A program made the position numbers and the translations under genes. A stretch of DNA of 64,000 nucleotides from NCBI GenBank assembly GCA_905178155.1, contig CAJINV010000009.1:1547907-1611906 (forward strand). The letters are read 5' to 3'. The notes beneath the pieces are model-generated. The model made no database searches and was not told where the DNA came from. It worked only from the letters and a program-made list of their open reading frames with translations. Positions 33,166-44,543 of this stretch are shown in pieces. Numbering within the stretch: the first letter of the stretch is position 1; each line of letters begins with the position of its first letter. The stretch is from Amoebophrya sp. A120 (taxonomy: Eukaryota > Sar > Dinophyceae > Syndiniales > Amoebophryaceae).

Positions 33166-34593
33166 ATGTCTCTTCTTACCGACGCTGACGAGAAAACACC
33201 TGCAATGCGGGAGCAGGTGACTAAACCGAGCGCAGCCCCCTCTCTCGAACAGGACGCATCGGAAACTGCGTCCCGGGCCGGAGGCTCTGGCGCCGAGACA
33301 AAAAGCGACACCGAAGTAGATGTTGGAGTTACGGAAAATGAAACTGCGGGAAATAAAAGCAACCCCTGCGTCCTCATGGAGGACATCCTGCAGATGTATG
33401 GCGGGTTGGACGAGAAAACCAACGAATTCAAGAACGATTTCGTGTTCCTCGCCGACGACAAACAGCTCTGGAACGCAAGTGTGGTCTTGCTCCGCTACTT
33501 GCAGAAGCAGTATCCAGAATCCTCCTGGAAAGGCAAGAAGATCCTGGAGCTCGGGTCCGGACTCGGCCACCTCGCGTTCGCCTTGGCCCAGCTCGGAGCA
33601 GACGTTACTTGCACGGAGCAACCGAAATGCGTACCTGTGTTACAGGATTCGCTTGACAAGCAAGCGAAGGAGACGGAAAGACGCAGAAAAATGCAGAGTG
33701 ACGACACAGTAGAGCCGGCACGTGTGCCCAAAGTCCGCACGCTCAAGTGGGGCGACGTTGCCGCTTTTGAAGAACTCTGCTCCGCGACTCAAAAGGCTCC
33801 GTCTTCAAGTAGCGACTTCGATCTTGTGATTTGCTCTGAAATCTTCTACGACGAGAATGTCCACGATGACCTAGTCGCCACGTGGCGGCTCATCGCCGAA
33901 AAGTTCGGGCCGACGGTGGAGTTCTATTCAATCTTCATCAACCGTCCGTTCAGCTGGAACTTTTTTGCGAAGTTGGATGACTCTGATAGTGTTGACGATG
34001 CAGACGGCGAAAGCGGTGCAAGAGGAGCTTCTTCTGTCAAATTCCACGTCGCATCAGTTCACGACGACAAAATCGACTTTCTCGGTCTCGACGACGTGCA
34101 CATGCATCACACGACGGTAGAGGTGAGGAAGGACGAGGACAAGAATAGTATCGTGAAAAGTGCACCTGACGCCACAGTGACGCCTTCCACTACGAAGGAT
34201 GACAACAGCGGAGGGCTTTTGCTGGATAGCGACGAGGACCCGAAAACCGGCGGGCAGCAACTCGCAGGCACGGAGAACGCGACAGATGAGAACAAACTAA
34301 GTCAAGAGGAAGAGGAAAAGACCGTGTGGGAGATCCTCGACGAACTCATCGGCATCGCGCCGGACAAACTCCGCATTTACGTGCAGTGCGCGTTGCTGAT
34401 TTTGGCTGGTATCGCAATTCTGTTGATCCAGCAGGCCAGCGAAGCGGGGGAGCAGCACTTGGTGTACTTGCACGGAGGGTTTTTGTTTTGCGTGGTGATG
34501 CTGTCTCTGTCAGTCGAGTTTGTGCTCGCCGAAGCAGGACGGCTGATGCGAGAGAAGGAGCTCGCTGATGAGGAAAAAAAGAAAGAAAAATGA
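33166..34593 (+). CDS. METTL21-type SAM-dependent methyltransferase with C-terminal membrane segments
   Basis: A single-exon gene of 475 residues starting at ATG 33166. After an acidic, disordered N-terminus it has the layout of family-16 (METTL21/FAM86) protein lysine methyltransferases: LWNASVVLLRYLQ before the fold, the SAM-binding motif I KILELGSGLGHLAFALAQLG (about residue 125), the acidic post-I residues CTEQ, and the post-motif block DLVICSEIFYDENVHDDLVA (about residue 220), where SEIFY takes the place of the usual DxxY. Unlike the human enzymes it continues through an acidic linker to two hydrophobic helices, YVQCALLILAGIAILLI and GGFLFCVVMLSLSVEFVLA (about residues 404-455), and a lysine-rich end. 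It therefore looks membrane-anchored. Methyl transfer to a protein is inferred from the family; the substrate is unknown. Confidence 0.8.
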   Translation: MSLLTDADEKTPAMREQVTKPSAAPSLEQDASETASRAGGSGAETKSDTEVDVGVTENETAGNKSNPCVLMEDILQMYGGLDEKTNEFKNDFVFLADDKQLWNASVVLLRYLQKQYPESSWKGKKILELGSGLGHLAFALAQLGADVTCTEQPKCVPVLQDSLDKQAKETERRRKMQSDDTVEPARVPKVRTLKWGDVAAFEELCSATQKAPSSSSDFDLVICSEIFYDENVHDDLVATWRLIAEKFGPTVEFYSIFINRPFSWNFFAKLDDSDSVDDADGESGARGASSVKFHVASVHDDKIDFLGLDDVHMHHTTVEVRKDEDKNSIVKSAPDATVTPSTTKDDNSGGLLLDSDEDPKTGGQQLAGTENATDENKLSQEEEEKTVWEILDELIGIAPDKLRIYVQCALLILAGIAILLIQQASEAGEQHLVYLHGGFLFCVVMLSLSVEFVLAEAGRLMREKELADEEKKKEK

Positions 34594-35498
34594 GAATGCT
34601 ATAGTTCGTACTTCATACGTTCTTTCACAACGGACGACATGAGCTTCTCCCTGTTCTTTGTATCATCGTCATGATTTCTTTCAAAATGAAAATTGCTACA
34701 GCTAGACTCAATGGCTCCGACTGACCTGCCCATGGTGATGCTTCCGGCTAAAAATAAAGCGGCCGTGTGTTCGCCGATTTTCTATAGACCATTGCGTCCA
34801 CGAGGGTCCTGTGTGTGTGAGTTGATAACAATCACACAGCTCCAGCAGCGCGAACGCGAGCAGACCGCGCCAGCGCCCGAGGTCGCGGGCTTTGGCCGAT
34901 CGCTTTGGCCGCTGTGCAAGCGGTTCCGCGAGGGGCTTCGCGGGAAGCCCGACAAGCCCAACGGCGGGCGCTCCGCGAAGGTGTGGCGGGCCGGGTGGTG
35001 GGGCGTGCGATGCTTGTTGCGGCGGACCGGCACGCGCAGGCGATGGAGCGCGTGGCCCGCGTGCCGAGCGAAGGGCTTTGGGAGTTTTACGAGACGCAGG
35101 CCCATGATGGAGATGTTGCGCAGCAGGCAGTAGATAGGGCGCCCGGCGATGCACATTGGCACAATTGAGCCGCGGGGGTGGGGTGTGGGAATGCAGGCGC
35201 GGCGCGGGAAGATGCGGCCGCTGCGCGGGAGGAGGCGGCGGGGGCAAAGGCACGCGGCACGTCCTGCCCCTTGCCGCAAGTAAAAAAACGCTGGCCCCCC
35301 CGCAAACGTCGCGCCCGAGCCATTTCGGCGCTAACGGCGCGGCCGCCGGTGGGCGCGCGGGGTGGCTAGGTTGGCCGGGACCGAATTCGCGGACTTCGGT
35401 GGCGCGCCGCGCCTGGAGGAGTCAGGCAGATCAACGGGATCGGCCCCCAGTAGTCAGAAAAGCAAAAAAATCACAAAAGCCGGAAAATTTTCGCGCTT
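34594..35498. other. GC-rich island, no supported gene
   Basis: From about 34,840 the sequence becomes very GC-rich, with open frames on both strands caused by lack of AT-rich stop codons. One frame (34905-35168) contains a somewhat protein-like run (AMERVARVPSEGLWEFYETQ) but no family match. It could be a decayed gene. Treated as non-coding. Confidence 0.45.
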
Positions 35499-35741
35499 TT
35501 AAGCAGAGAAATTTATAGACAGGGAGTAGGGAGGACCCTGGAGGACCAGGGAGGACCAGGGAGGAGCGTTCGCGTCTATATAGAAAAAGCATCGGGCATA
35601 TTTTAAAAATGTGTTCACCGATGGCATGGCGAACTTTCAAGCCAAGGCCCCTTCAGCTTTCTGATAGCCATACCAATAACAACTGCGTGACGAAATTGAA
35701 CAGCGACGCAGTAAATTGCTGAAGTAGCCACTTCAACAGTT

Positions 35742-35776
35742 TGCGTTGTTGTTCAGTTTACAACTTGTCACGCAGT
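35742..35776 (+). repeat. Arm of inverted repeat bracketing the satellite
   Basis: GTTGTTGTTCAGTTT, one variable base, then CAACTTGTCACGCAG. The reverse complement is found at about 36,826-36,862 with near identity. A second pair of about 70 bases (35,961-36,035 with 36,893-36,966) shares GACAAATTGCCAC and TTGAAATTGAACAA in inverted order. Confidence 0.7.
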
Positions 35777-36825
35777 TGTTATGGAGGTGGCTACTTCAAT
35801 TCGCACAGGCAAACTGTTGAAGTTGCCACTTCAAAAACTTGCGCTGTGCAAATTTTTGAAGTAGTCACTTCAACAATTTGCGTTCTTGTTGTTGTTCGGC
35901 TTGGGTTTGCAACGTGTCACGCAGCTTGTGTTGAAGTGGCTACTTCAACTTCGCGGAGAGTTGAGGTAGCCATTTGAATAGCAAGCGCATGACAAATTGC
36001 CACAATAGTGACAATTTATTGAAATTGAACAAAAATTGCGAAAGTGGCCACTTCAACAATTCGGGTTCTGCGAATTGTTGAAGTGGCCATGATTTCAAAA
36101 ATTCGGGCTGTGCAAAGTGTTGAAATGGCCATTTCAACAAAACCCTAAATTGCAATTGTTGAAATGGCCATTTCAACATTTTGCACGACCCGAATTATTT
36201 CAACAATTCGCAGAACCCGAATTGTTGAAATGGCCACTTCAACACTTTGCACAACCCGAACTGTTGAAGTGGCCACTTCAACAATTCGCAGAACCCGAAT
36301 TGTTGAAATGGCCATTTCAACATTTTGCACAACCCGAATTGTTGAAGTGGCCACTTCAACAATTCGCAGAACCCGAATTGTTGAAGTGGCCATTTCAACA
36401 ATTCGCAGAACCCGAACTGTTGAAATGGCCATTTCAACACTTTGCACAACCCAAATTGTTGAAGTGGCCACTTCAACAATTTGGGTTGTGCAAATTGTTG
36501 AAATGGCTATTTCAACAATTTGCGTTGTGCAAATTGTTGAAATAATTGTGCAAAGTGTTGAAGTGGCCACTTCAGCAATTCGGGTTTTGTTGAAGTGGCC
36601 ATTTCAACATTTTGCACAACCCGAATTGCTGAAGTGGCCACTTCAACAATTCGCAGAACCCGAACTGCTGAAGTGGCCACTTTCACAATTTTTGCTCGCA
36701 CACGACGCAAATTGTTGACATAGCCACTTCAACAATTGGCGTCGTTGTCCAGCTTCAGTTTGCAACGTGTCGCGCAGCTGCTCACGACACTCTGGTGGAG
36801 AGTTGAAGTGGCCACTTCATCAAAA

Positions 36826-36862
36826 GCTGCGTGACAAGTTGCAAACTGAACAACAACACAGA
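36826..36862 (-). repeat. Second arm of inverted repeat bracketing the satellite
   Basis: Reverse complement of 35742-35776 (CTGCGTGACAAGTTGCAAAC followed by TGAACAACAAC). Confidence 0.7.
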
Positions 36863-37219
36863 TAATTCTTGCTGCAGTGGCTATAATTTGAACGCGTTTG
36901 CGTTGTTGTTCAATTTCAACAACTGCCACTACTGTGGCAATTTGTCATGCAGTTGTTATCGAAGTGGCTACTTTTTCAACTTTCTTCCGATGGAGGACAG
37001 TTGGAGTAGCCACTTCAATAGTTTGCCCTTCATTTCTGCGCTACAGCTTGCCAATCATGATGGCAATTTGTAACGCAGAAACGAAGGACAGGAGAAAGCT
37101 CTTCGCGTTTCTTTTGTCCTTCATTTCTGCATTTGTAACGCAGAAACGAAGGAGAATAAAGCTACTGAGAGTTGAGAAAGCCACTTCAACAGCTTCGCAC
37201 TTCCTTGGCCCCTCAGCCT

Positions 37220-39560
37220 CATTTGTGCGCTACAGCTTGCCAGCCGTTGACTTTGGCAAGCTGCCACGCAGGCCGGCGAGCGCCATAGCCATAAAACTCA
37301 GGCGCCAAAAGTCGTGCCGCCGTGCAGTTTTCGCCGGGAGCTGGGTCCGAGGAAGGCTGGACTCCGCTCCTGGGAGCTGAATCCAGACGCGCTCTCTGTT
37401 CGTAGAGCATGGCGCAGAGCAAGGGGCGCACAAGTGGCGACCCCTGTTAGCGCAAGTTCCCCACCCACTTTCCAAAATAAAAGTTTCCAAAGCCCCAAGC
37501 ACTTGGCGCGTCTGTTGCCCGCCAGCCGGGGCGCCGTTTGTGCGTGCCGTGCCCTCGGCTGCCCAGCTCGCGCCGCGTTTGGCATTGGGAAGACACTCCG
37601 GCGCTGCGCGCCGCCGGGCCCTTTTTTTTTTTTGGAGCCGCCTGGCACTAAGTATGTACAAACACCGAAAGGGCTGCCCTTCGTGGGTCTTGCGTTTTTC
37701 GCCATGCCCAGGGGCGCCCGCTCCCTTTGTTGTGTCGGTGGCCCTTTTGGGGTCGCCAGCGCCCCTCGCGCGCGATTTTGGCAGAGCAGCGCGGGGCGGG
37801 GGCGTTGTGGCAAGGCGGGGCCCCGCGCGGTTTTTGCAGGCCAGCCTTTGGGAGGTCCCGCGAGTGAGGCCGCCCGCCACCGGGCAAAATGGCAGGCCGG
37901 CGGGGAGGCGACTTGGCCCAGGAGCCAGGATGGCAGTGGGCGCACGCAAATGCCTCCCGCTGACCTTACATACCGCGGCGCCAGTGGGTGCGTCCGTTGG
38001 TGCTGTAGGGTATTGCGGCTCTTTGGCGATCGCGGGCGAAGCAACTCGGGGGCGGGGGCTAAGGCCCCCCCTGCGCTAGCTTTTGATTGGGCCCGGGTTT
38101 TGGCCCCTGCGCCACGCACCCCGGGTGGGCCATTAGAAGTTGCCCGGGCCAGGCCCCCCCGCCGGTTTTTTGTTGCAGAGTGAAAGAACAGCCGCGCGCC
38201 GGGGGCCCGGCGCCCGCTGGCTTTTGCGCGCGAAGCCCGGAGGCTTCTTGCGGCCGGCCGCAAGCGGCAAGCGTCTCTCTGGCCTCCGCGGCCTTGTGCG
38301 TGCGCTCGGCCCAACCCGAGCGACCGCCCGCGGTCGCCCCAAGGCCCCGGCGGCTATTTCATTCGGGCGGGCTAGGGGGGTTGGTGGTGTTCCATTTCCG
38401 CCCCGGCATAGGCGCGGGCTTCTTTTGTAGCTATGCTCGCTGGGGATGGGGTCCGGAATGGCTCCGGGCGGCTTTGGCCCGCCGCGGCCCAGCGCAGTGG
38501 GTGCTTCCGAAAGAAAGTATTTCAAGGGGGCGCCGGGTGTTTTCTGCGTTGGCTTTTCATTCTATTGGCTTTGGAAAATTTTGGGAAGGCTTCGGGGAGA
38601 TATTCGGGAGGCCCCTGCCGTGCTCTTTCCAGTTTTTCCAGAAGAAAGAAGAACGAGGGGGCCCGCCTACTTGCGGCCTCCGCGTGGGTGCGTCTGCCCG
38701 GGCCCGCCGCACGGGAGGCGCGCCCGCATATTGGAGGCGTTGGCCCGCCCCGGGGAAAGGGCGCGCCGCAGAGCGCGGCCAGGGAAGCGGGCCAGTCTGC
38801 CCTTTGCCGACCGTCCGAGCCCGCGCGCCCCGGCGGCTTTCGCTTCTGCCCTGCCCTCCGCCCCAGGGCAGTCTTTTGGCCGGCCTTGTGCTTCGGGGCA
38901 GCCAGGCGGCCTGTTGGCGCGCCTCCGTCCGCCCCGGCGCGCGCCCGCCCATTTCGCCGGGGGCCCCGGGCCTTCGTTCCTTGTATTGCCCGGCCCGTGC
39001 GCGTGTCCCACGCACTCGGCGTGTGGGTGTACCGCCCGCGCCCTACCCAGAAACTGCCTGCGTGGCGCGCCCCGCCCGCGCGGGCGGGCACGAAAACGGG
39101 GCCGGCCCCAGGACTGGCGTGCGTGGGCGAAGGGGCCCGCAGGAAGGGTTGCGCCACTTATTTTGCCCACTGGACTGACTGACTTCGCCCGGTCGGTCGC
39201 AATGGCGGTGGGCACGCACCCACGCAGGCAAATCAGCTCGGCGGCCGAACTGCCGGCGAGGGCCCGAGGAAGGATAGAGCAGAGAAGCTGCATGCCACCG
39301 CCCTAATGAGAAGACTGGCAAAAAGAGCAGGGGTGGGGCCCGCCAAAAGTTTAGGGCGGCAGTGGGCCTCGGCCCGGGCATCCACCCCATGTGCGCGCCC
39401 ATGCTATGGGCACCGTTGTGACAGCCGGGCGGGCCGTGTCCTGCCTGCCGCGCGCGGCTTTCTCTGGGCCCTCTCGCGTAGTTCGGGTCCAGAGGGGCCG
39501 TGGGTCTTGGTCTTGCTTTTCGTTTATCGGTCGCCGCGCCGCCGTGTCCTGCAGAACGTT
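37220..39560. other. GC-rich island without recognisable genes
   Basis: About 2.3 kb of extreme GC content with long overlapping open frames in most of the six frames (for example 38446-39306 + and 38522-39157 -). The conceptual proteins are Gly/Ala/Arg/Pro-rich in every frame, with no conserved motif, which is the signature of base composition rather than coding. Similar islands lie at 34,840-35,450 and 40,640-41,560, and in the element at 828-2560. Confidence 0.6.
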
Positions 39561-40020
39561 ACTCAATAGGCATAGCCATTATTTAGTCATGACGGCGTGG
39601 CACGGGAGTAAAGACCTTGGAACTAATGCGGGCAGGGTGCCTAACCCGCGGGGGAGAAAACAGTCCAAAGCCCGGGGCGGTTGGATGTGGATCAGGGGCA
39701 AACTTTGTGTATGTGCTGGAAATTTATTGTTGAAATATTTTTGAAAAGCTTTGCGCGGTCCGTTTGTAGGGTAGCTTTGCCTCTGCCATCGCGTCGCCTT
39801 ATAGCTTTGTCTTTTGTCGCCGCATTCCCGACATCGCACTACCATGGAGATTGAGTATATTCCGCATGGAAAACTCGCGCAAATTGTTAAAGAGCACCAT
39901 ACCGCCGCGATTGGGGTTTTTATGATTTTTCGGTTTTCGGTTTTCGGTTTTATATAGCAAAATCCCCTCCCTGGTCCTCCCTACCCTGGGACCCGGGATT
40001 CTATAAACTCTTCTGTTTAA

Positions 40021-42089
40021 GTTTTCGCAGGGTTTTTGCAGTTCTTGCAGCCGCTCGCTGGCGAGTTTTCTTTTTCTGGTTGTGTGTCTTGGGTTTGTGG
40101 GCTGGGCGGGAAAAGCAGGCTTGGGCGCAACAAGGGATTGGAGTGGGGCCGGCAGAGGGAGCCCATGTTGCCGGTGTGTGTTTCGGGATGGAAGAGGGAT
40201 TTTGGGTGGGAAGGTTTTGGGTGGGCGAGTGGCCAATTAATTCTACGACAAAAAATCGCCTTTGTTGCGACAAAAAATCTGAAATAATTAAAAGAAATCG
40301 GCTTTCGGCCGTGTTTTTTTTTTCCTTAGGGATTTCAGGAAGAAGCCGAAAAATGTCGCACCCGTGTCGCACCGGTGTCGCACTCGTGTCGCATGTCGCA
40401 AAAAAAAAATTTTTTTTTTCGTTTTTCTTTTGGGATTCGTGATTTTTTTATTTCCGGGCCCACTGGGGCCCGATCCCGTTGAGGCAGAGACTGCTGAGTC
40501 CATGCTAGACGAGCCAGGAGCAGTCGCATACTTGCCGACTCAGGAAAGACATGCGCCACTATTCGATATTTTGATAGACCAGCACGGCAGTGGTGTGCGT
40601 TCAAGGGAATGCCGCGCCTGACCTGCTGCCGATGGGTGTCATTGTCTAGCGGCCTCGCGGCAACTAGGCAGTGGGTTGGTCGGTGGCGGAGGTCCTGCGT
40701 GGCGCCCTCGGAGTGGATCGGCCAGTGGCGCGTCGCAGGAAGGTGAGCTGCCCCTGCTGATAGGATGGCGCGACGACTCGGGCCAAAGCGGCGCCGTGCG
40801 ACGACGCGCGCAGATTGGGCACAGTCCTAACCGAAGCGGAGCCGGGTGCCACGCGCCGCGAGCCCAGCGCACGACGGTGGCGCGCCGCCGGTGTTTTTCG
40901 ATTGCCAGGCGCCGGGGCCCCGGCCGCGCGCCCGCCGGCCAGTGTTGCGCTGCCAGCCGGGCCGGTCGCGTCTGTGTGTGGGCACCGTGGCGGAAGGAGG
41001 GGGAACCAAGATGGCCAAGGCGTCGAACCGCGTCGAGCAGCGCCAGCGCGCACGATCCCCAAACCCAGCGCGTCCGGTCGTACATCAAAAAGCGATCCAG
41101 TCGCGCCGTAAATGTGCCCGCGCGGAACTTCGCAAATTTCTATGCCGCAGATTTGATGTTGCTGATGCCCTCGAAAAACGCGCCAACCCGAAGCGCGCCG
41201 GCCCGCCTTTCGCACGCGTAGCGGTTGGCTGCGCCCCGGCCGGCCATGCCGACCGCGGTCGGTCGCTGGCCGCCCGCGCCCTTATATATTTCGAAAAGGC
41301 AACGGGAGTGGGCCGGCGCTGCCGTGGCGCCTTGCTGTATGGGGCATTCATTGCCGCCCCACACCAGTCCGGCTGGCCCAGCCCAGCGCGCCCCCGGCGC
41401 GGGCCAGCTGGTCCCCCGCCGGGCCGGCCGCCGCCCCTTCGCTCCGAGCGAGCCGCTCGCATGTGCCGTTTTTCGGCATGCGCGCACTGGCATTGAAACA
41501 CTCAGGGTCAGGCATTGTGTTGCATGGCCGTGATGCACCTGCGTTGTGCGGGCGTTAGATTGATTGGGCCAAGCAGCAAAGCACATGCCCAGCATTCCTT
41601 GTTGGTATCGTGCGGGGACAGCTGCAAGTGAACTACAACAGCAAATGGCGGAGCGATGGCATGCTTGAGTGTTCTTTAGGGCGGCTTTTCTCTCTTGGTG
41701 ACGCATTTTTATGTTCATTTCTTAGATTCGTCCGTTGATTCCATCCTGGTTGGTTCTTTTCGAAATCAAAGTAGTCGAAAGCGATCAATCATACTGCGAG
41801 ACCAAGAGAGTGGACGTGGAGCGATGACCGGCCACGCATTACCATATCAAAAATTCAGTTATTTTATACAGTTCTCCATCTCGTCCTGGTCCTGCTACAA
41901 CAAATGAAAGAACCAAAATGTGCGAGTGTTATTGATAGGAGTTGATACTCCTGAATGCAAGATGGATGCGATTGCGATTGAAACTTCTACTTGACTGATT
42001 GCGGATGGTGGAACGCGAGCAAAAGTACTTGACAAGCAGATTCCAAGAATCTTCAAGTCCATTGTAGAACAAGAGCGACTGTGACAGAA
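40021..42089. other. Intergenic: short tandem repeats and a GC-rich island
   Basis: No gene accepted. Around 40,353-40,400 an 11-base unit (TGTCGCACCCG-like) is repeated three to four times and runs into an A/T tract of about ten As and ten Ts, itself a palindrome. A GC-rich island occupies about 40,640-41,560. The last 500 bases are AT-richer and lead into the next gene. Confidence 0.5.
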
Positions 42090-44543
42090 ATGCTGTCCGA
42101 TATCCCTGGCAGTCCTCCCGCGTGGTGGGGGGCTCTCGAAAATATACCGCCGAGCACGAGCAGCAGCAGCTGTATGGGGTTTCAGGCACAGTCGCACCAT
42201 GCGGTCAAAGACTCTGGTGCCTCAAACAGAGATCATTCATCCGCAAGAACGTGTTCTAGTCCAAGATCGACTACTAACACTAAGGGTCCGACTCCGCCAC
42301 ATGACCATGCGTCCTCGAGGAACTTGATACCAGCGACCCTTACGAGGTCCGACACTACTGATGGAAAACTAGAACCAGGACCAGCGAGGTCTGCTTCCGC
42401 AGCTCTACGAATCGCTGGTCGCGATGGGCGGGACACAACAAAAACGGAATGCACGCATAAGATGCGTTTTTCGACTTCCGGTCCCGCAGGGCCTGCGCCT
42501 TTGGCCGGCACAAGCCCTTCCAGCTCTTCTTCCTCTTCAAGAAGGAGGATGCGGTGCAGAACCAGGGCTCCTTTGCCAGCAATGCGCACCGACCGTAGGG
42601 AAAACCTCAACCTCGTACTCTCTACTTGCCCCAACTCCTACGTCCTCTGCAACGATGTACCAAAAGAGTCCGGAAATATCGAACGCAACACGGCAAAAAG
42701 GCCTGCGACTTGCGCGAGTTACGCTGCGTCGATCAAGCTTCTCGCGAAGCTTATTTTCGCAAGACACGTTTGTGCACTAGATTTAAGACCGCAAGCCTCG
42801 GACTTCGATCCCTTTCCAGTCCCAATTTACCCGGACTATACCAGGGCAGCACGGGTGGAGGCTTCTAGCGGCTTTTCCTCCTCGTCAGGTCCGGAGGTGG
42901 AGCAAACAAGCCCCAGCAATGCGAACTACGGACTGGAACTTCTGCAGCAAGGGTCTCGGGCCGGCAGCGCCGCTGAGCTTGGCTCAACAGCAACTTCCGC
43001 AGCGGCGCAGCGCGCAGCGAGACAAAGCAGATCGTCCTCTGCTATGACGAGAATGACGACCTCAAACCAAATAGCAGCTGCTGCGCGAAACAAAGCCGTC
43101 ATCCGGAGACGGACGAATGACAGGCTGCCACCGTACAGCTACAAGGACATTCCGAAAAAGCCCGATGTCGCGCTGCCTGCCCTCTCGGCCGCGGACCCAA
43201 TGGAGGTGGCTTTTAATGTGACGCGGAACGACCTACCGCTGGACGGCGCGGTGCGAAAAGTCAACGAGCCGTACCTCGTCGAACACAACTTGACTACCCG
43301 GGTAGTGCAGCTTGACGGTAGCAACACAACATACAAAACGGTCACGAACACGCACCGGCTGAACCAGTCGCTTTACTGGTACTATGGCTGGAGACGATTC
43401 GTGCGTGAAATGCTAGAGCGTCAAGATTCGGCAGCAATGTACGTAGTCCTTCCATAGCTGCAGCAGTTTCAGCTCTGAAATAGCAATAGAAAATTTTTTG
43501 TACTTAGGTATCACACGGAGGAAGAGGACGAAAGCAGCAAAGAGGAGAAATCCACCACGCCGCCAGACAGCTCGGCAATAGAAGACGAAGGGGAAGAGAA
43601 AAAATCTGACACCGCGGAAGGGACCAGGCCGAGCAGTGGGCCCGGAGTTCTAGCGGAGTCCGGGGGAAGGATACCCACTGACGTTGTGCAGACGGAGCCA
43701 AAGGACTTCCCGGAGGGCAGTCAAATCGGAAACTTGCGGTTCTCCGCCGACGTGGGGATGTACAAAGTACGTACATATTTTGTCTGCGTGGTGCTCTGCG
43801 ATCTAATGTTGTTTAGTATTCAACAGCGGCACCACCTCGAACTTCTTCAAAAAGTCAAAATCACTCCTCATACACGACAAAATCGCAGACCACGGTGCGC
43901 GGCGACACAGAAGGGAGAGGGATTTTGACGATCTCGAGCAGTCGGCTAGGCGGAATTCTGATTAACCGCGGGCCGAGGACGTCTATCGAAGCGGACTCGA
44001 TCGTGCACGGTGGCGTGACCACCAGCGGCGAGCTACACTGCAGCTATAGCGAGCTACGGTCCGGGCTGAACGCGGCTGCGTACGTGTATCTGGACCACTG
44101 CACCATCTCCGGGCTTTTGTACTGCGACTCAGCGAACACGGTCATTGTCACGAGCGGCAGCGGAAACGTCTTCAACGCACACAAAAACTGTAAGATCCAG
44201 ACGTCGGAGGAAGTCAAGGCGGTAAAGATGAGTATGCTGCCGAGTGTTTGCACGACTTGTTGTATACAGCTTGTCATGTATAGTTGCGTCAAGACTGAGT
44301 CTGCGATGGACAGACTAGCACAGCGGCTCACGAATCATCCACGAAAAGTGCTCACGTATCTATACGAAAACATCAAAACAGGGCACCTTCGGAATGTATC
44401 CCATGTGGATGTTTACGGTTGGTTCCGTGGTGCTCTTTGTGGTTCTCTTCGGCCTGGCCTCTCAGGCCGTGGATGAAGCGCACAAGGAACGGGAGCAGCT
44501 GATGCGCGCAGCGGCGGGCATCGAGAAGGAGGAGAATAAGTGA
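42090..44543 (+). CDS. Four-exon single-pass membrane protein, family not recognised
   Basis: Exons 42090-43438, 43508-43766, 43817-44221 and 44382-44543 join in phase through GT-AG introns of 69, 50 and 160 nt, giving about 724 residues. The first 320 residues are Ser/Arg-rich and probably disordered. An ordered region follows (DPMEVAFNVTRNDLPLDGAV, EPYLVEHNLTTRVVQLDG, LNQSLYWYYGWRRFVREML), interrupted by an acidic linker, then ILTISSSRLGGILINRG and a block of short strands (YVYLDHCTISGLLYCDS). The last exon encodes one clear transmembrane helix (MWMFTVGSVVLFVVLFGLAS) and a charged helical tail, so the ordered region is probably lumenal or extracellular; NxS/T sites there agree. Correct phase at three junctions makes the exon model strong; function is unknown. 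Confidence 0.8.

Larger units (their letters stand above)
35660..36990. repeat. Palindromic satellite (TGAARTGGCCAYTTCA units)
   Basis: About 15 or more units at a spacing of about 39 bases between 36,080 and 36,690. Each is centred on a perfect palindrome such as TTGAAATGGCCATTTCAA or TTGAAGTGGCCACTTCAA, separated by short spacers GCAGAACCC or GCACAACCC. Sparser diverged copies extend to 35,700 and 36,820. The units keep reading frames open (repeating ELLKWPxQxFA-type peptides on both strands) only because the repeat is nearly a multiple of three. This is a DNA repeat, not a gene. Confidence 0.9.
35503..40016. mobile_element. Candidate 4.5-kb inverted-repeat element flanked by TTAA
   Basis: TTAA stands at 35499-35502 and 40017-40020. 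Inward of each is an imperfect inverted repeat of roughly 70-80 bases with shared order of blocks: CAGA, TTTATAGA, GTAGGGAGGACC, AGGGAGG, then CTATATA. The left copy contains a short GGAGGACCAG duplication. TTAA is the target of piggyBac-type elements, but the terminal bases do not resemble known piggyBac ends and I find no transposase. The interior holds the palindromic satellite and a GC-rich island. Two separate elements facing each other would give the same inverted repeats. Confidence 0.4.

Noticed and set aside
36080-36690. CRISPR-like array
   Set aside because: Regular spacing and palindromic repeats, but the spacers are themselves repeated, the unit is only about 39 bases, and the genome is clearly eukaryotic.
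36117-36718. Repeat proteins (ELLKWPxQxFA type) on both strands
   Set aside because: Translations of the palindromic satellite, with no start context or non-repeat sequence.
37230-39306. Several 200-340-codon frames on both strands
   Set aside because: All are Gly/Ala/Arg/Pro-rich whichever frame is read and overlap each other, as expected from GC composition alone.
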